Shown here: positions 54,000 to 63,863 of the stretch, piece after piece
Numbering within the stretch: position 1 is the stretch's first letter
How the letters are laid out: each line of letters opens with the position of its first letter
Source: Ectocarpus siliculosus
Taxonomy: Eukaryota; Sar; Phaeophyceae; Ectocarpales; Ectocarpaceae
Assembly (NCBI GenBank): GCA_000310025.1
Contig: FN649755.1
Span: forward strand, 1,062,566-1,126,565
DNA: 64,000 nt
Direction of reading: 5' to 3'
The notes under the pieces: model-generated
What the model was told of the DNA's origin: nothing
The model's input: only the letters and a program-made list of their open reading frames with translations
Database searches by the model: none
Translations under genes and position numbers: made by a program

Positions 54000-56160
54000 G
54001 AGGAGAAGCGGCTGCCGGGAGTATGGTGCTGCGGTGTGTGCTAGAGAGGGGGTGCCTGGGTGCCTGGATTCTGGTTTCAACAGCAAAGATGAAGAGTCAG
54101 CCAATCAGCAAAGTGTGAACGGTTACATATATATACGATACATAGGAATAGAAGGAAGAAAAACAAAATAGGGTGCCACACACAAAACGCCCGACCAGTA
54201 CCTAACACATTTCGTCTGCACCTTCCCAACATAACATATATGAGACACACAAGACAGCTACCAAACTGTCTTGTTGAGCCTGTTACCCGCAGGGGAGATA
54301 TCCCTATATGCTGTCTGGGAAACCTTAGACACAGGTACTTTCTGACGCTATGAATTCATTGCTAATCTGTCTCAGATTCTTTTCTATGATAGAGATGGAT
54401 TCGTTGTGTCATAGAATAAGAAAAAATAAACGAAATAAAACCAACCGCCCATCACCGCTTGCTTGTTCAACAAACTGCACCGCCGTGTTGGTCGAGATGT
54501 ACGCCCAAGGTTATCCCCTTTCCGGCCATTCTTGCGATATGGACATTAGTGTCGGCAACACATGCCTCCATGTTCTACCCGACCGAGGTGAGGTTCTGTG
54601 GACCATACTGATTGCCGTTCCAACGATCGGATGTTGTTCTTCTGTTGTGCAGAGATAGATGGACACCGCCTACAAAATATGAGAGCATTTTTTTCGTGGG
54701 GACTGCTGTGAGGTTCACTGTCACAAGGGCGGATGAAAAGCATACGCTCGTCTCCTCCGCCAGTCAGTCCTACAGCAGCGGCACAGGCAGCATGGGCATA
54801 TGGGCATACGGCTGTATGCCCCGGGCAAGCAGTAGGAGAAAATGTCACAGTTGCATGAAGAGAGCCAGTCACCCGCGGCAAGACCCTCCAGAAATGAAAG
54901 CAATTCAAGGGTTGCACAACGGTGATTCATAGTCTCAACCATGATGACAACATCGCGGTCTAGCTTGTCATGGTGTTGCCTCTGCGCGCGCGTGTGTACC
55001 CCGAGGCACAACACTCACCTGTTCTTGTTCTCCAGCGATCATCCAGAGTGTAACTGACGACTGGTGGGTTCGAGAGATGGAGGGATTGAGAGGTCATCAT
55101 GTATGTTCTGACGATGCTTCTAAGGAACTGTCTGTTCGGGAAACATAGTCTGGAGAACGCCCCTCGCGGGGTTCTGATAAATAACGCAAGCATGTTTCCC
55201 GGAAAATTCCCCGCGCCAGAGCGGGCGCACCGGCCACATAGCATGATGACCACTGCAACCATACATACGTATCATGAAAGCCGCTTGCAGCCACGTTCAT
55301 CCAGACGGAGTAGCGTGGGGATCGGGAAAAGGAGCGGGAGGAACAGGGCGGCCGACGATCCACCCATCCCCCATCTACTCTAGACTGCTGCTGTAGAATA
55401 CCGGAACAGAGTTGTCCGAAATTCGAGACGAGGAAAGAATGATAAATGACGGAATTTCCGGCGGAATGGAACAAACGCTGTTGCCGTGGAGGGACGTACA
55501 CCCGGCTGCGATCGCGGGTCTGGTGCGGCCGCGGGTCCACGGCTCGGCCCACTTGCCGCAGTCATCCCCAATGCGGTAATAACCGGCAGCTTCCCGCAGC
55601 CGATACATGCGATGCGGCGGTTGCTTTCGGGTCGATGGATGTTCTGTCCCGTGAATGCAGCCACCTGATTGGCTGGCGTACTGTTATCCAAGCGCCGGCG
55701 CGGTGGCCAGACTGCACCTCTTCTGGTACGCAACAACAGCTGTAACTACTGCTGTTGCTGTACATGGAAATAACTTCTGACCACCGAGGTGAGCGAGTGA
55801 TTGCCTACAGCAGTGTCACCGTGTGCCTGCCGCAACACCGAGATACAGACGTACAACGTAGTAGATCCCGGAGCGCAGAACCAGCCGTAGCAGGTGTCGC
55901 GATCTACGTATCATACCCATAGAAGTGCGCGTAGGTTCTGACGATGAGGACGAACGCGAGCGCGGGGCCGGCTTTTTTTGTCCCGTTTTCCCCAAGCGCT
56001 CCAACAACCGACGACGCTACAGGACCGTTCATCATTCGTTTCCGATTCGTCTTTCTCTCTCTCGGTCATCGCCATCATCAGTTGTTTCGTCCGGTCCTCC
56101 CCTCGTTGCTTTGCGCCCGATGGTGCCCCACGCCTGTTAGTTGCTCAAACAAGCGAGCGC
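54000..56160. other. spacer; holds a second copy of the 11.9-kb repeat core
   Basis: At about 54,385-54,415 the word GATAGAGATGGATTCGTTGT then GTCATA repeats the core at 11,917-11,965. The rest has overlapping frames up to 173 codons with no recognised motif. Confidence 0.4.
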
Positions 56161-56164
56161 TGCC

Positions 56165-56338
56165 ATGCTGTCGTTTCAACTATTATTGTTGTCATGGAGG
56201 CAATTCGTCTGTCATTCGGTGTTCAACACAGAAAACCTTGAAAGGGAAGTAGGTGTCGCCTTGCGAGACGCGCCCCACCGTCGTTTGTTGCGGGATATAC
56301 GAACCGGTTACTCGTTGTTGCAGTATTTTTTTAGGTGA
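56165..56338 (+). CDS. hypothetical 57-aa peptide
   Basis: The ATG at 56165 opens MLSFQLLLLSWRQFVCHSVF, a possible signal sequence, then a charged stretch (NLEREVGVALRDAPHRRLLR) and a stop at 56338. Ordinary composition, not recognised; it could be an exon. Confidence 0.25.
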   Translation: MLSFQLLLLSWRQFVCHSVFNTENLEREVGVALRDAPHRRLLRDIRTGYSLLQYFFR

Positions 56339-56339
56339 A

Positions 56340-57480
56340 CCAGTTCAAACTACTACATGTACCCGCCGTGCATTTTTTTTTTGGCGACGGGAAGAGCCGC
56401 GCCCTTCATGAACTGCTGTTTTCATCCATGGCCACACTGACTACGGCAGTGGTGGCCAAACGCTGACTGCTTGGGTCGACCCACACTTTTGTTTGCCCCC
56501 GCTGTGTCTGTCTCGCGGTAGACTACACAGACTTGAAAGATCTCTCATCTCCAGCAGTACGTCTGTCTGCGAAACGGAAACTGGCATGAAGCCTGAACAC
56601 CAGATCGCAACGAGTGCCTTGGCACTTTTTCTGGCCAATTTCCCGAGGTAGGTGCGCTTGATCGTGAGCTGCCAACCATCCGCACCTCCTCCGTCGTTAC
56701 ACCTCTTCTTTGGTGGGTGTGGACACGGTTTTTCGTGATTCAGCGGTATTGATGTGCCTCTTGCAGCATTTGGCAAGCTTTCGGCTTCGTGTTCCACGCC
56801 CGTACCCCCGAGTCAATAGCGTGAAGGGGGCGAAGCTGCTGTGAGCGCGGAGCCCAAGCTCCATCACGAGGTACGTCACGAGACTGACTGTTGATTGTTG
56901 CCACGATCCGGGGACTTCGGCAGTTCACAGGGGTGAATCGTGCCGACGTTGACTTTTCTCCCTCTCTCCCACTTCCCCCCCCTGCTGTGGTTGCTCCGTC
57001 TGGCCGAATTGTTATTTAGCCTCGGTCATATGCTTCAACCGTTGTTTTGCGCGGGACCTTCGGCCGACACAACTCCGCGTTCGCGACAGCCGTTGACATC
57101 GTTGGTAAGTCCAACCACGATTCAAGGGAATGACGAGACTGCTCTTTGGCTGAAGGGTGCGTGGCTGCCCACAGTATTCCGACTACGGACGGCCGGCTTG
57201 TGTTCTGCTTGTTTCCACGGAACCTCTTGAACAGAGACGAACACAAAATATCGCGTCTCTTCCCTCATCTCTTGAGTACGCATTATTATTAACAATGGCA
57301 CACCTTCCACGACAGGAGGATGACAGTTGCTGCATGGAGATGGGAACAGACAGCAAGACGGATGGACGAGATAAATCTCCGTAAAGTAGAATAGAAGGTT
57401 CTTCTTGCGATGACGAAAATATATACTGGAACATACAAACACAGAAACACCAACCATTCTAGATAATACGAAGTTTGTTA
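56340..57480. other. stretch with one possible exon, no gene called
   Basis: A plus frame before a consensus donor (GTAAGT at about 57,102) holds the hydrophobic PPLLWLLRLAELLFSLGH but lacks a start. CAGTGGTGGCCAAACG at 56,445 looks like one end of an hAT-type element with no partner end found. Confidence 0.3.
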
Positions 57481-57639
57481 GTGAGTGGAAGAATTTCGTT
57501 TTTGTAGCAGAGCAAATCGAATACGGAACGAAAATCGCCCCCCGGCGGGTGGGTGTGGTATCTTGTGCAACCTAAACCTACACACATACGGTTGTGGTCG
57601 GCATCTTTCACTCCAGGTGTATTGTGCGTGTTACACGGC

Positions 57640-58600
57640 GATTTTTCTGTGTAGCTGCTGGAAGCTGTCCAAGGTTCAAGCGCAGCTTCCCCAACTAGTC
57701 TATTTCACTTTGTTTCCCGCGTGCCTTTTTAAGATAGAGCGGATGGCGCTCTTCCAGCTCCCCTCACTTCCCTTGCTTAACGCCTGAACTAGCACGCGTG
57801 TGTGTAATTGTGTTGGACGCGATGATGCTTTCCAGGTGAGGCTTGCTGCGACGCCAACTGCAGTATCATACTCGAAGCAAGAGACGAGGTGACGTTCTTG
57901 CTTGTGATGTGGAGCTGGAGAATCTGCACGCTCTTCGCGGTAAGCATCACGGGTGTAGTACGCGTTCTCGCCCTGCTACGGAGCAGACGGATTCGTCGCC
58001 TTCAAGAAGGCTGTTGCTTGCCGCACTGCAGTTATGTCAGACAACGTTGTGCAGATACGGTGTGCAGATATCCCAACCCACCTGCGTCGTCTCTGGAAAT
58101 TCGCCCTGAATACCTTTTGGTTGTGTACCGGAAGCAAGCTCAACATCGAATGGGCCCAGGCACGCTGGTTATGGCAATGTACGTAGCCGAAATGTCGATG
58201 CCATGTACGAGTGTGTTCGCGGAAGTCTAGTGCAGTTGCAGCAGTTGTTAGCACTTTTCCGCCGCCGATGCAGCTGTAGGTGGGCCAAGATTACGAAACC
58301 CGAGAATGAACGTCCTACGACGGTACAGGACCAAGCGATATTGATTCAAAAACAAACGGCCGACCCTGTACGACTATGTAGAGGATATCATCTATCTCTC
58401 TCTGAGGAAAAGTTCCACCACATACGTTCGACTTGTGGTAGTCTAGACTGTGGAACGGCTGCGCAACTTCACGTTCGGCCCTGCGCGGTGTTACCATGGG
58501 ATATTCTTCAGGGTGAACGGGTCGAGATATAGCTGCTGCTTGGGGTTTCGGGCAGCGCGACCCTTCTTTGACGTCTTCTTGTCATTTTCTTACGTGAGCT
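57640..58600 (+). other. candidate exons upstream of family copy 3
   Basis: Plus-strand frames bracketed by splice-like sites include LPQLVYFTLFPACLFKIERM (after TTCTGTGTAG), SIILEARDEVTFLLVMWSWR ending at GTAAGC near 57,936, and FTFGPARCYHGIFFRVNGSR ending at GTGAGC at 58,594. Each looks like part of a membrane protein. I cannot chain them in a single phase, which fits a decayed gene or missing exons. Confidence 0.3.
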
Positions 58601-58640
58601 CTCTCTGCACCCGCTCGTCGCGTGTCGTACGCTATTACAG

Positions 58641-58914
58641 TTGCTTCGCCCTGGTGTTCGAGACCTGAGCGCTGAACATGGCCCAAGTGGAAATCAACAG
58701 TGAGTGGTGTACCTGTGACGATAACAGTTGGGGTACATCGTACCACGAGTAGCACGCCTTCTACGGCGAGCACAGGGTTCTGGTGGCCGTGGGTGTCTTG
58801 TGTCTCGTATCGGGGCCGCCGTACACGGATGCATCTTGCCTCTAGCTTCCGCCGGGGTTCAAGCGCACGTGGTACGAGCTGCCGCACGCTGTCCAGTTCA
58901 CGATGCTGATCCTG
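58641..58914 (+). pseudogene. decayed copy 3 of the unnamed exon-split family
   Basis: Exon x (58641-58699) follows GCTATTACAG and ends at the conserved AACA/GTGAGT junction. It reads CFALVFET, an in-frame TGA at 58666-58668, then ALNMAQVEIN, aligning with LAFALPIKLCNVESK of copy 2. Exon y (58835-58914) is again exactly 80 nt and reads LPPGFKRTWYELPHAVQF then TMLIL before GTGAGT, but a TAG stands where copies 1 and 2 have GAG, and the acceptor reads GCAT instead of GCAG. Three independent lesions mark it as inactivated. Its homology is clear from the conserved length, phase and W(N/Y)(D/E)LPH..QF motif. Confidence 0.58.
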
Positions 58915-59117
58915 GTGAGTACGCTCTGAGCTGTCTCCACGCTCTTCGCCATGGTTTGGATATAAGTTTTGTTTCCGTTGAGAACGACACTTCGTTGTTA
59001 GCTATATGGGCGTCTTCCGTGCTTGCTTCTGCCTGTGCAGGCCTTTGATGAAAGGCCTAGCGTATTTGAATGTGATCAAACATGGTTGACTTTGCCGCAA
59101 ACTCGCCGCGACGGCAG

Positions 59118-59477
59118 GCGTCCGCCGCGGCTTCGGAAGCATCCACGGCGTCTGAAACCTCAACACATGCGTCGACCATGCCCCCAGCGGCCGCCCCCAT
59201 GACCGCAGCAAACCCAGCGCCCCCTTCGCCCGCGAGCGCCAGGCCTGCTCCGCCCGTGCCTAACGCTACCGCCGCCGCCGCCGCCACCGCCGCCACCGCC
59301 GCCGCCACGGCCGCTTCCCAGGCGGCGGCGGCGGCGGCAGCATCTACGACACCCGAGACTGAACCATCCCGGGTAGGCTGCGGCCGCAGGCTCCTGCGCG
59401 CGATGTCGCTCTGCGGCAGCATCAGGGCCAGCTGCATCCGCATCGCGTCCACGCGCGCGAAGCTGCTTCTCACGTGA
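59118..59477 (+). CDS. Ala/Pro-rich C-terminal exon, similar tail to the locus at 62.7 kb
   Basis: After an acceptor-like CGCGACGGCAG the frame runs for about 119 codons: Ala/Ser/Thr/Pro-rich with GCC/GCG simple repeats, then EPSRVGCGRRLLRAMSLCGS and a stop. The minus-strand frame at 62,687 has the parallel order, a Pro/Ala linker then EPRLGRGRRRAMRRLFRGIS. It begins in the phase in which family copy 3 exon y ends, so it may be its former last exon. Low-complexity DNA keeps other frames open, so confidence is moderate to low. Confidence 0.35.
   Translation, partial: ASAAASEASTASETSTHASTMPPAAAPMTAANPAPPSPASARPAPPVPNATAAAAATAATAAATAASQAAAAAAASTTPETEPSRVGCGRRLLRAMSLCGSIRASCIRIASTRAKLLLT
59255..59345. 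repeat. (GCC/GCG)n trinucleotide-rich tract
   Basis: Impure GCC/ACC/GGC trinucleotides of about 90 bp, giving an Ala run in the plus frame. Confidence 0.85.
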
Positions 59478-59594
59478 ATGAAGCAGCTTCCGAATGTTGC
59501 GCGGCCGCCTCCACCGTGGCCGGAGCACTTGGGGGCGTGGTGGGGTAGCCGTTCCTTCGGTATCGTTGCAGTCACCACACCGGTACCTCCATGG

Positions 59595-59725
59595 CAGTTG
59601 GCAGGGGTTGACAGTCTTCTTGTCCAGGGCGTCTTTTTTTGGTAAATATACCAGTTTTAGTGTGGGCGTTAGTCCTTGACACGTATGTCAAGAGGGTCAA
59701 ACCCTGTCAACTGACATCTTTGCCA
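59595..59725. repeat. about 130-bp dispersed repeat, copy 2
   Basis: The partner of 10,917-11,050: GGCAGGGGTTGACAG, CCAGGGCGTCTTTTTTTGG, TTAGTCCTTGACACG and CCCTGTCAACTGACA. The GTTGACAG / CTGTCAAC ends are inverted. Confidence 0.6.
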
Positions 59726-59729
59726 CCCC

Positions 59730-61070
59730 CCCCCCCTCCCCCCGCCGCCCGGAGTCCGTGCTGTGGCTGCATGCGTGGGGGCTCGATAGGCGGAGGAGGA
59801 AGAGGTGTAGACCCTCCCAGGCGGTACTACTGTGCCACCGCCGCGTGCTGTGCCATAACTGGTGTGATTGTCTTGTGCTTGTTTTGTCGTACATGCATGG
59901 TGTGCATCATGAGATGGATAGGCCGATGGGTGACTGGCCAGGGTTTTTATCTGGAGTGCAGCATGTTGGATAAAGAATGCACTCGGGGAAATTGGGTTAG
60001 GGATAGTGTCTGCGTACCATCGCCGGCGTGCCGCACCGTCGTTGTTTCTCTCTTTCTTGTGTGCGCGTGTGTGGATGAACGACGTGCGTACGTCATCATG
60101 TGCTTCGTTGGCGCACGTTCGTTTACTTGCCGCTCGACGACATCGTGTTGTCTATCTTATTTAGGACATACTTATATCGTGTGCTGCGTGCTACTCGAGC
60201 GGGTGTTGGCAGTGTGATCATTACTATTTTCTTCGTTCATGGACGCGCTTTTTTTTTCTTCGTTTGTTTTGTGGTTTTGTTTTTGTCCGCCTTTCGAATC
60301 TGGGGGGCTTTTTGATTGCCAGAAGTCACCATAGGCGAGGATGTAGCAGCAGCAGCAGCAACAACAACAGCCGTAGCAGCAGAGCTTCGCAGTTTCACGA
60401 CCTGGGAAGGGAGGGAAAGGGGGGCGGTCCATGTTTTTTCGACGAATTGTTTTGACCGCCCCGTCGTTCGCATCGTATTTAAAGCGATGAGCTACTAATG
60501 TTACCAGCTGGACGAGGATGGAGGCACCGGATACAGAGGTCAAAGAGGTTAAAAAATATTTTGTGGTCGAAACGAAATCCAGGTATTCAAGTCCGTGTTT
60601 GAGAGCGAAAGGAAGGGTGCCTGCCCTGTCGAAGAGGACACGCATACATACATCAGATCTACGTCGGCTTGACGGCATTTCGTTTTTGCTTCCTTTGACG
60701 CTTGATTGAGATGAAAGAACGGCATTTCGTTTCGTTATCTCTTTGGCAAGCAGACGGGGAAAAAAATGCGAAGCATATAAACCAGGGTCTGCATGTATGT
60801 GACCGCGGGCTTTTCCCCCCCGTGCCCTGCCCCGTACCAACAACGATGATGATACATAACAGAGTGCTTGTATGTAAGGATCTCGCATGGCCGTAGGCTT
60901 TTTTCTCCCGTGCCCTGCCTCGTATCAACCATACCATTCCGTACCAGCATGTTCCATGAGAAGTTTCTCGATGATAACCCACTTTTTGGTCTGTGAAGCC
61001 GCTGGTCGTGGGACGGCCAAACATTCCGGGGTCGACCCGGGACGTGATCATAAGGTCCCACGCGCGAGAT
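59730..61070. other. 3' flank shared with the 62-kb locus, then spacer
   Basis: From about 60,100 to 60,335 the plus strand matches the minus strand of about 62,370-61,925 (TCGTGTGCTGC.TGCTACTCGA, GACGCGCTTTTTTTTTCTTC, GCCAGAAGTCACCAT). From 60,755 to 60,945 an imperfect duplication (GTGCCCTGCC(C/T)CGTA and ACCAACA/ATCAACC) is seen. The long minus frame at 60,172-60,888 is not recognised and overlaps these repeats. Confidence 0.5.
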
Positions 61071-61074
61071 ACCA

Positions 61075-61140
61075 ACCCCCCCCCCCCCCCTGTGGACCAA
61101 TTTTCAAGGCTCGGTTACTCCACGACGAAGAGGATTATAG
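61075..61140 (-). mobile_element. MITE family 1, truncated fragment
   Basis: After a poly-C run come TGGACCAATTTTCAAGGCTC and GGTTACTCCACGACGAAGAG, the left third of the copy 2 type. The rest is missing. Confidence 0.65.
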
Positions 61141-61169
61141 AAACTGACTCAAGTTCCTTGTATTAATTC

Positions 61170-61800
61170 AGAGAGTGAGACATGGGCAGGCAAGCAGAGC
61201 CTAGCGCGTCAAGTCCATCACACCCATCACTACACATATATATCTACCCCCCGGAGATCTCGGAGATTCGTATCCTGCGGAGTACACACACAACCAGCTT
61301 CCCTACTATAATACTCGGCACGAGACACGATCTACGAAAACCCTCCGTAAACATCGCCAGGTAAAACGGCAACATATCTAAAAACCGTTTATCTGTCGTA
61401 TCCACAAACCATCTCATCTCCCGGGTCTATCGGATATTCAAATTGCAGGTTACTACTCCTCCGTATGACTATGGAACTTCACTAAGAGTCTTAACAATCA
61501 CCCCTCTCGAGTAAATGTCATCAACAAATTCTCGAGCGGCCAAAAACAAAGAATCATCCTTGGAAAAATACTCAGCAAATATCAACATTACACCAGAGCC
61601 ACGTCATCAAGACTCTGAACGGACAACTCTGGTAAAACGCGTCAACTAATACCTCGAACAAAATCCTCGCACCAAACCATGTTTCAACTCATCGACCAAT
61701 TTCAAATACGCTTCGGAAGCACATAGGCCTCAACCATATCATAATCAAAATATGCCAAATCCTTCCTCCAATACAGTGTGCAAAATCTCGGCAGCTCGAG
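61170..61800. repeat. dispersed repeat of about 630 bp, copy 2
   Basis: The direct-orientation partner of 38,340-38,975, moderately diverged. It begins about 30 bp after a truncated MITE. Confidence 0.7.
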
Positions 61801-62686
61801 TGTTAACTTACTTCGTAGACACCGCACCCCCACCTCCGTGACTAAGTCGCAACGTATCTCGACCGACGCTCCTATCATACAATAGCTACCCTGCTACGCT
61901 GACGGTCTGTACGATTGAATCCTCGCCAATGGTGACTTCTGGCAGTCAAGAAGCACCAGAATCCAACCCTGACAAAAACAACAACAAAACGAAAATGGAC
62001 CAGCACATACTATCGGGGGGACGCTGCACCCACACACTGCACGCACTCAATCAACCCCTTGGCTCGTTAGGACCGCTGATGCTTCATCACCGGAGCGCTG
62101 AAAACGGCGAAACGACGAGAGCCAGACACGGTTACCACCCCGGCGGTAAGGAAAGGCTCGCGACAACGTTTCACCCCCCCCCCCATTCCCTTCGAACAAA
62201 AAAAAAAAAAAAAGAGCGCGTCCACGAAGGCAGAACGATGGGTTCGCTTCCCACACCCGTTCGAGTAGCATGCAGCACACGATATTCCTACAGGAGGAAA
62301 TATCGACAACACCGTGCGGCCGAGCAGAAAGTAGCCGATCATGACATACGTCCACCAACCACCCACACGCGCGCGCACGACAAACGAAAGAAATATCAAC
62401 CACCACGGCACGATGCCGGTGGTATGCATACCTGCCCTAGCCAGCCTTCACCGTCACCCACCGGCCCACCCCGTGCAACGCACACCATGTATATATGTTC
62501 GACAAGAGAAGCACAAAAACAATATCATCAATCACGCCACAGCACCACCGGCGGTGTCACCTTTAACTGTCCGGGCGGGTCTTCGCCTCCTCCTCCTCCT
62601 ATGGACCCCCCACACAGCACACGCGACTGCAGCACGGAGGGAGGGAGCTTACCGTAGGCGTGACTGGAACGATCGAACGAACTTGC

Positions 62687-63259
62687 TTACCCCACCACGG
62701 CCAAACCAACGTCGGCAAAGAACTCGCCAACACTAGAAACTACTTCGTCCACGTCGACGTCAGAAGCTGCTTCTTTAACTTTGGCCACCATGCTGGCCAA
62801 GGATATCCCGCGGAACAGGCGTCGCATGGCCCTGCGGCGGCCGCGCCCCAACCGCGGTTCAGGCCCCGGCGCAGGGAGAGCGTTAGGCACGGGCTGTGCA
62901 GGCCCGGTGTTCGCGGGGGCAGGAGTCCCTGGGGTTTCGACGTGGCTGGGGCGGGTGTTAGGTACCGTAGATGCCGCTGTGGCGAGCATGGCGGGGCCGT
63001 GGCCGTGGCCGGCGGTGGGCGGGGCCGCGGTGGGCGGTGCCGCGGCGGGCGGGGCGGGGCGGGCATGGCGGGGGCTGCGGCGGGCGTGGCGGCGGCGGAT
63101 GCTGCGGGCGGGCATGTTGGGGGCTGCGGCCACGGCGCCTGTGGCCTGAATGTTGGGCGATCCCGATGACCCCCTCCTCCTGCTCCTGCTCATGCTCTCC
63201 GCCCAGACCAAGAGGTTGAGCAAGACCCAGAGAGGGGATAGCCACACAATCCAGGCCAC
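62687..63259 (-). CDS. membrane segment plus Ala/Pro-rich tail protein (exon)
   Basis: After an acceptor-like CGTGGGCTCAG the frame encodes VAWIVWLSPLWVLLNLLVWA, a clear membrane segment, then a basic SMSRSRRRG, a long Ala/Pro/Thr/His-rich linker, EPRLGRGRRRAMRRLFRGIS, and an acidic amphipathic end (EAASDVDVDEVVSSVGEFFA) to a stop at 62687. The frame is open for 190 codons in this exon and continues to 63,349. Topologically it could be a type II or tail-exposed membrane protein. The tail resembles the plus-strand frame at 59,118-59,477. Upstream, another membrane-like exon lies at 63,864-63,983. Function unknown. Confidence 0.42.
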   Translation of the reverse strand: MAWIVWLSPLWVLLNLLVWAESMSRSRRRGSSGSPNIQATGAVAAAPNMPARSIRRRHARRSPRHARPAPPAAAPPTAAPPTAGHGHGPAMLATAASTVPNTRPSHVETPGTPAPANTGPAQPVPNALPAPGPEPRLGRGRRRAMRRLFRGISLASMVAKVKEAASDVDVDEVVSSVGEFFADVGLAVVG

Positions 63260-63570
63260 CTGAGCCCACGACACACCAGACAGACGTTCAAACCACAAGG
63301 CGGGTCGCGACAACGAGGATGGGGGGGGTTGGCACGGCGGCCGCGACAACGAACAATGGGGCGGTCATGACGAGAAGCTCCTGTGCTACACAACAGCAGT
63401 AGACAGCCTTTCGCAGGGTATTTCAATCAAGTAAACTTGTTGAATAAAACATGCCATCGGGGAAGTTGAGATAGGGATAGGGTCTGCGTATGTACCCCCT
63501 GCATGTTCTATTTCCTGATGAACTTAATTTCTCACGAAGTCGGTCTGGCCATCTGTGTACGTCGTCGTAT

Positions 63571-63735
63571 TCACTCGAACGGGTAGTCTTTCACTCGAAC
63601 GGGTAGTTTTTTACTCGAACGGGTAGTCTTTCACTCGAACGGGTAGTTTTTTACTCGAACGGGTAGTCTTCAACTCGAACGGGCAGTCTTCCACTCGAAC
63701 GGGTAGTATTTCACTCGAACGGGTAGTATTTCACT
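63571..63735. repeat. 20-bp tandem repeat, eight copies
   Basis: The unit TCACTCGAACGGGTAGTNTT occurs with exact 20-bp spacing at 63571, 63591, 63611, 63631, 63651, 63671, 63691 and 63711, plus a partial at 63731. Most variation is at the ends of the unit; the CTCGAACGGG core is constant. Confidence 0.95.
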
Positions 63736-63863
63736 GATTGCAAGTGAATCCGACCGGGTTGCGTGTGAAGCCCCACTCCAGTGATACACGGTACAACAGA
63801 ACACCAAACCGAAAATTGCTCGTCGAGTGGTATCGCAAACGGGCGGGACCCGTGCACACTTAC

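Noticed and set aside
56445-56460. hAT transposon terminus (CAGTGGTGGCCAAACG)
   Set aside because: Only one end-like word was found; no matching inverted end or 8-bp target duplication nearby.
57640-58600. TOM1/THH1 or other named seven-helix receptor
   Set aside because: Some exons have membrane-like segments that superficially resemble such proteins, but no diagnostic motif is present and the exons cannot be joined in phase.
60172-60888. 238-codon minus-strand ORF
   Set aside because: It overlaps the 3' flank shared with the 62-kb locus and CAG-repeat DNA, has a run of Cys from that repeat, and lacks a recognisable domain or partner.
61929-62657. 242-codon plus-strand ORF
   Set aside because: It lies antisense to the flank shared between the 60-kb and 62-kb loci, is Lys/His/Pro/Thr-biased, includes a poly-A Lys run and shows no conserved frame against the sister flank.
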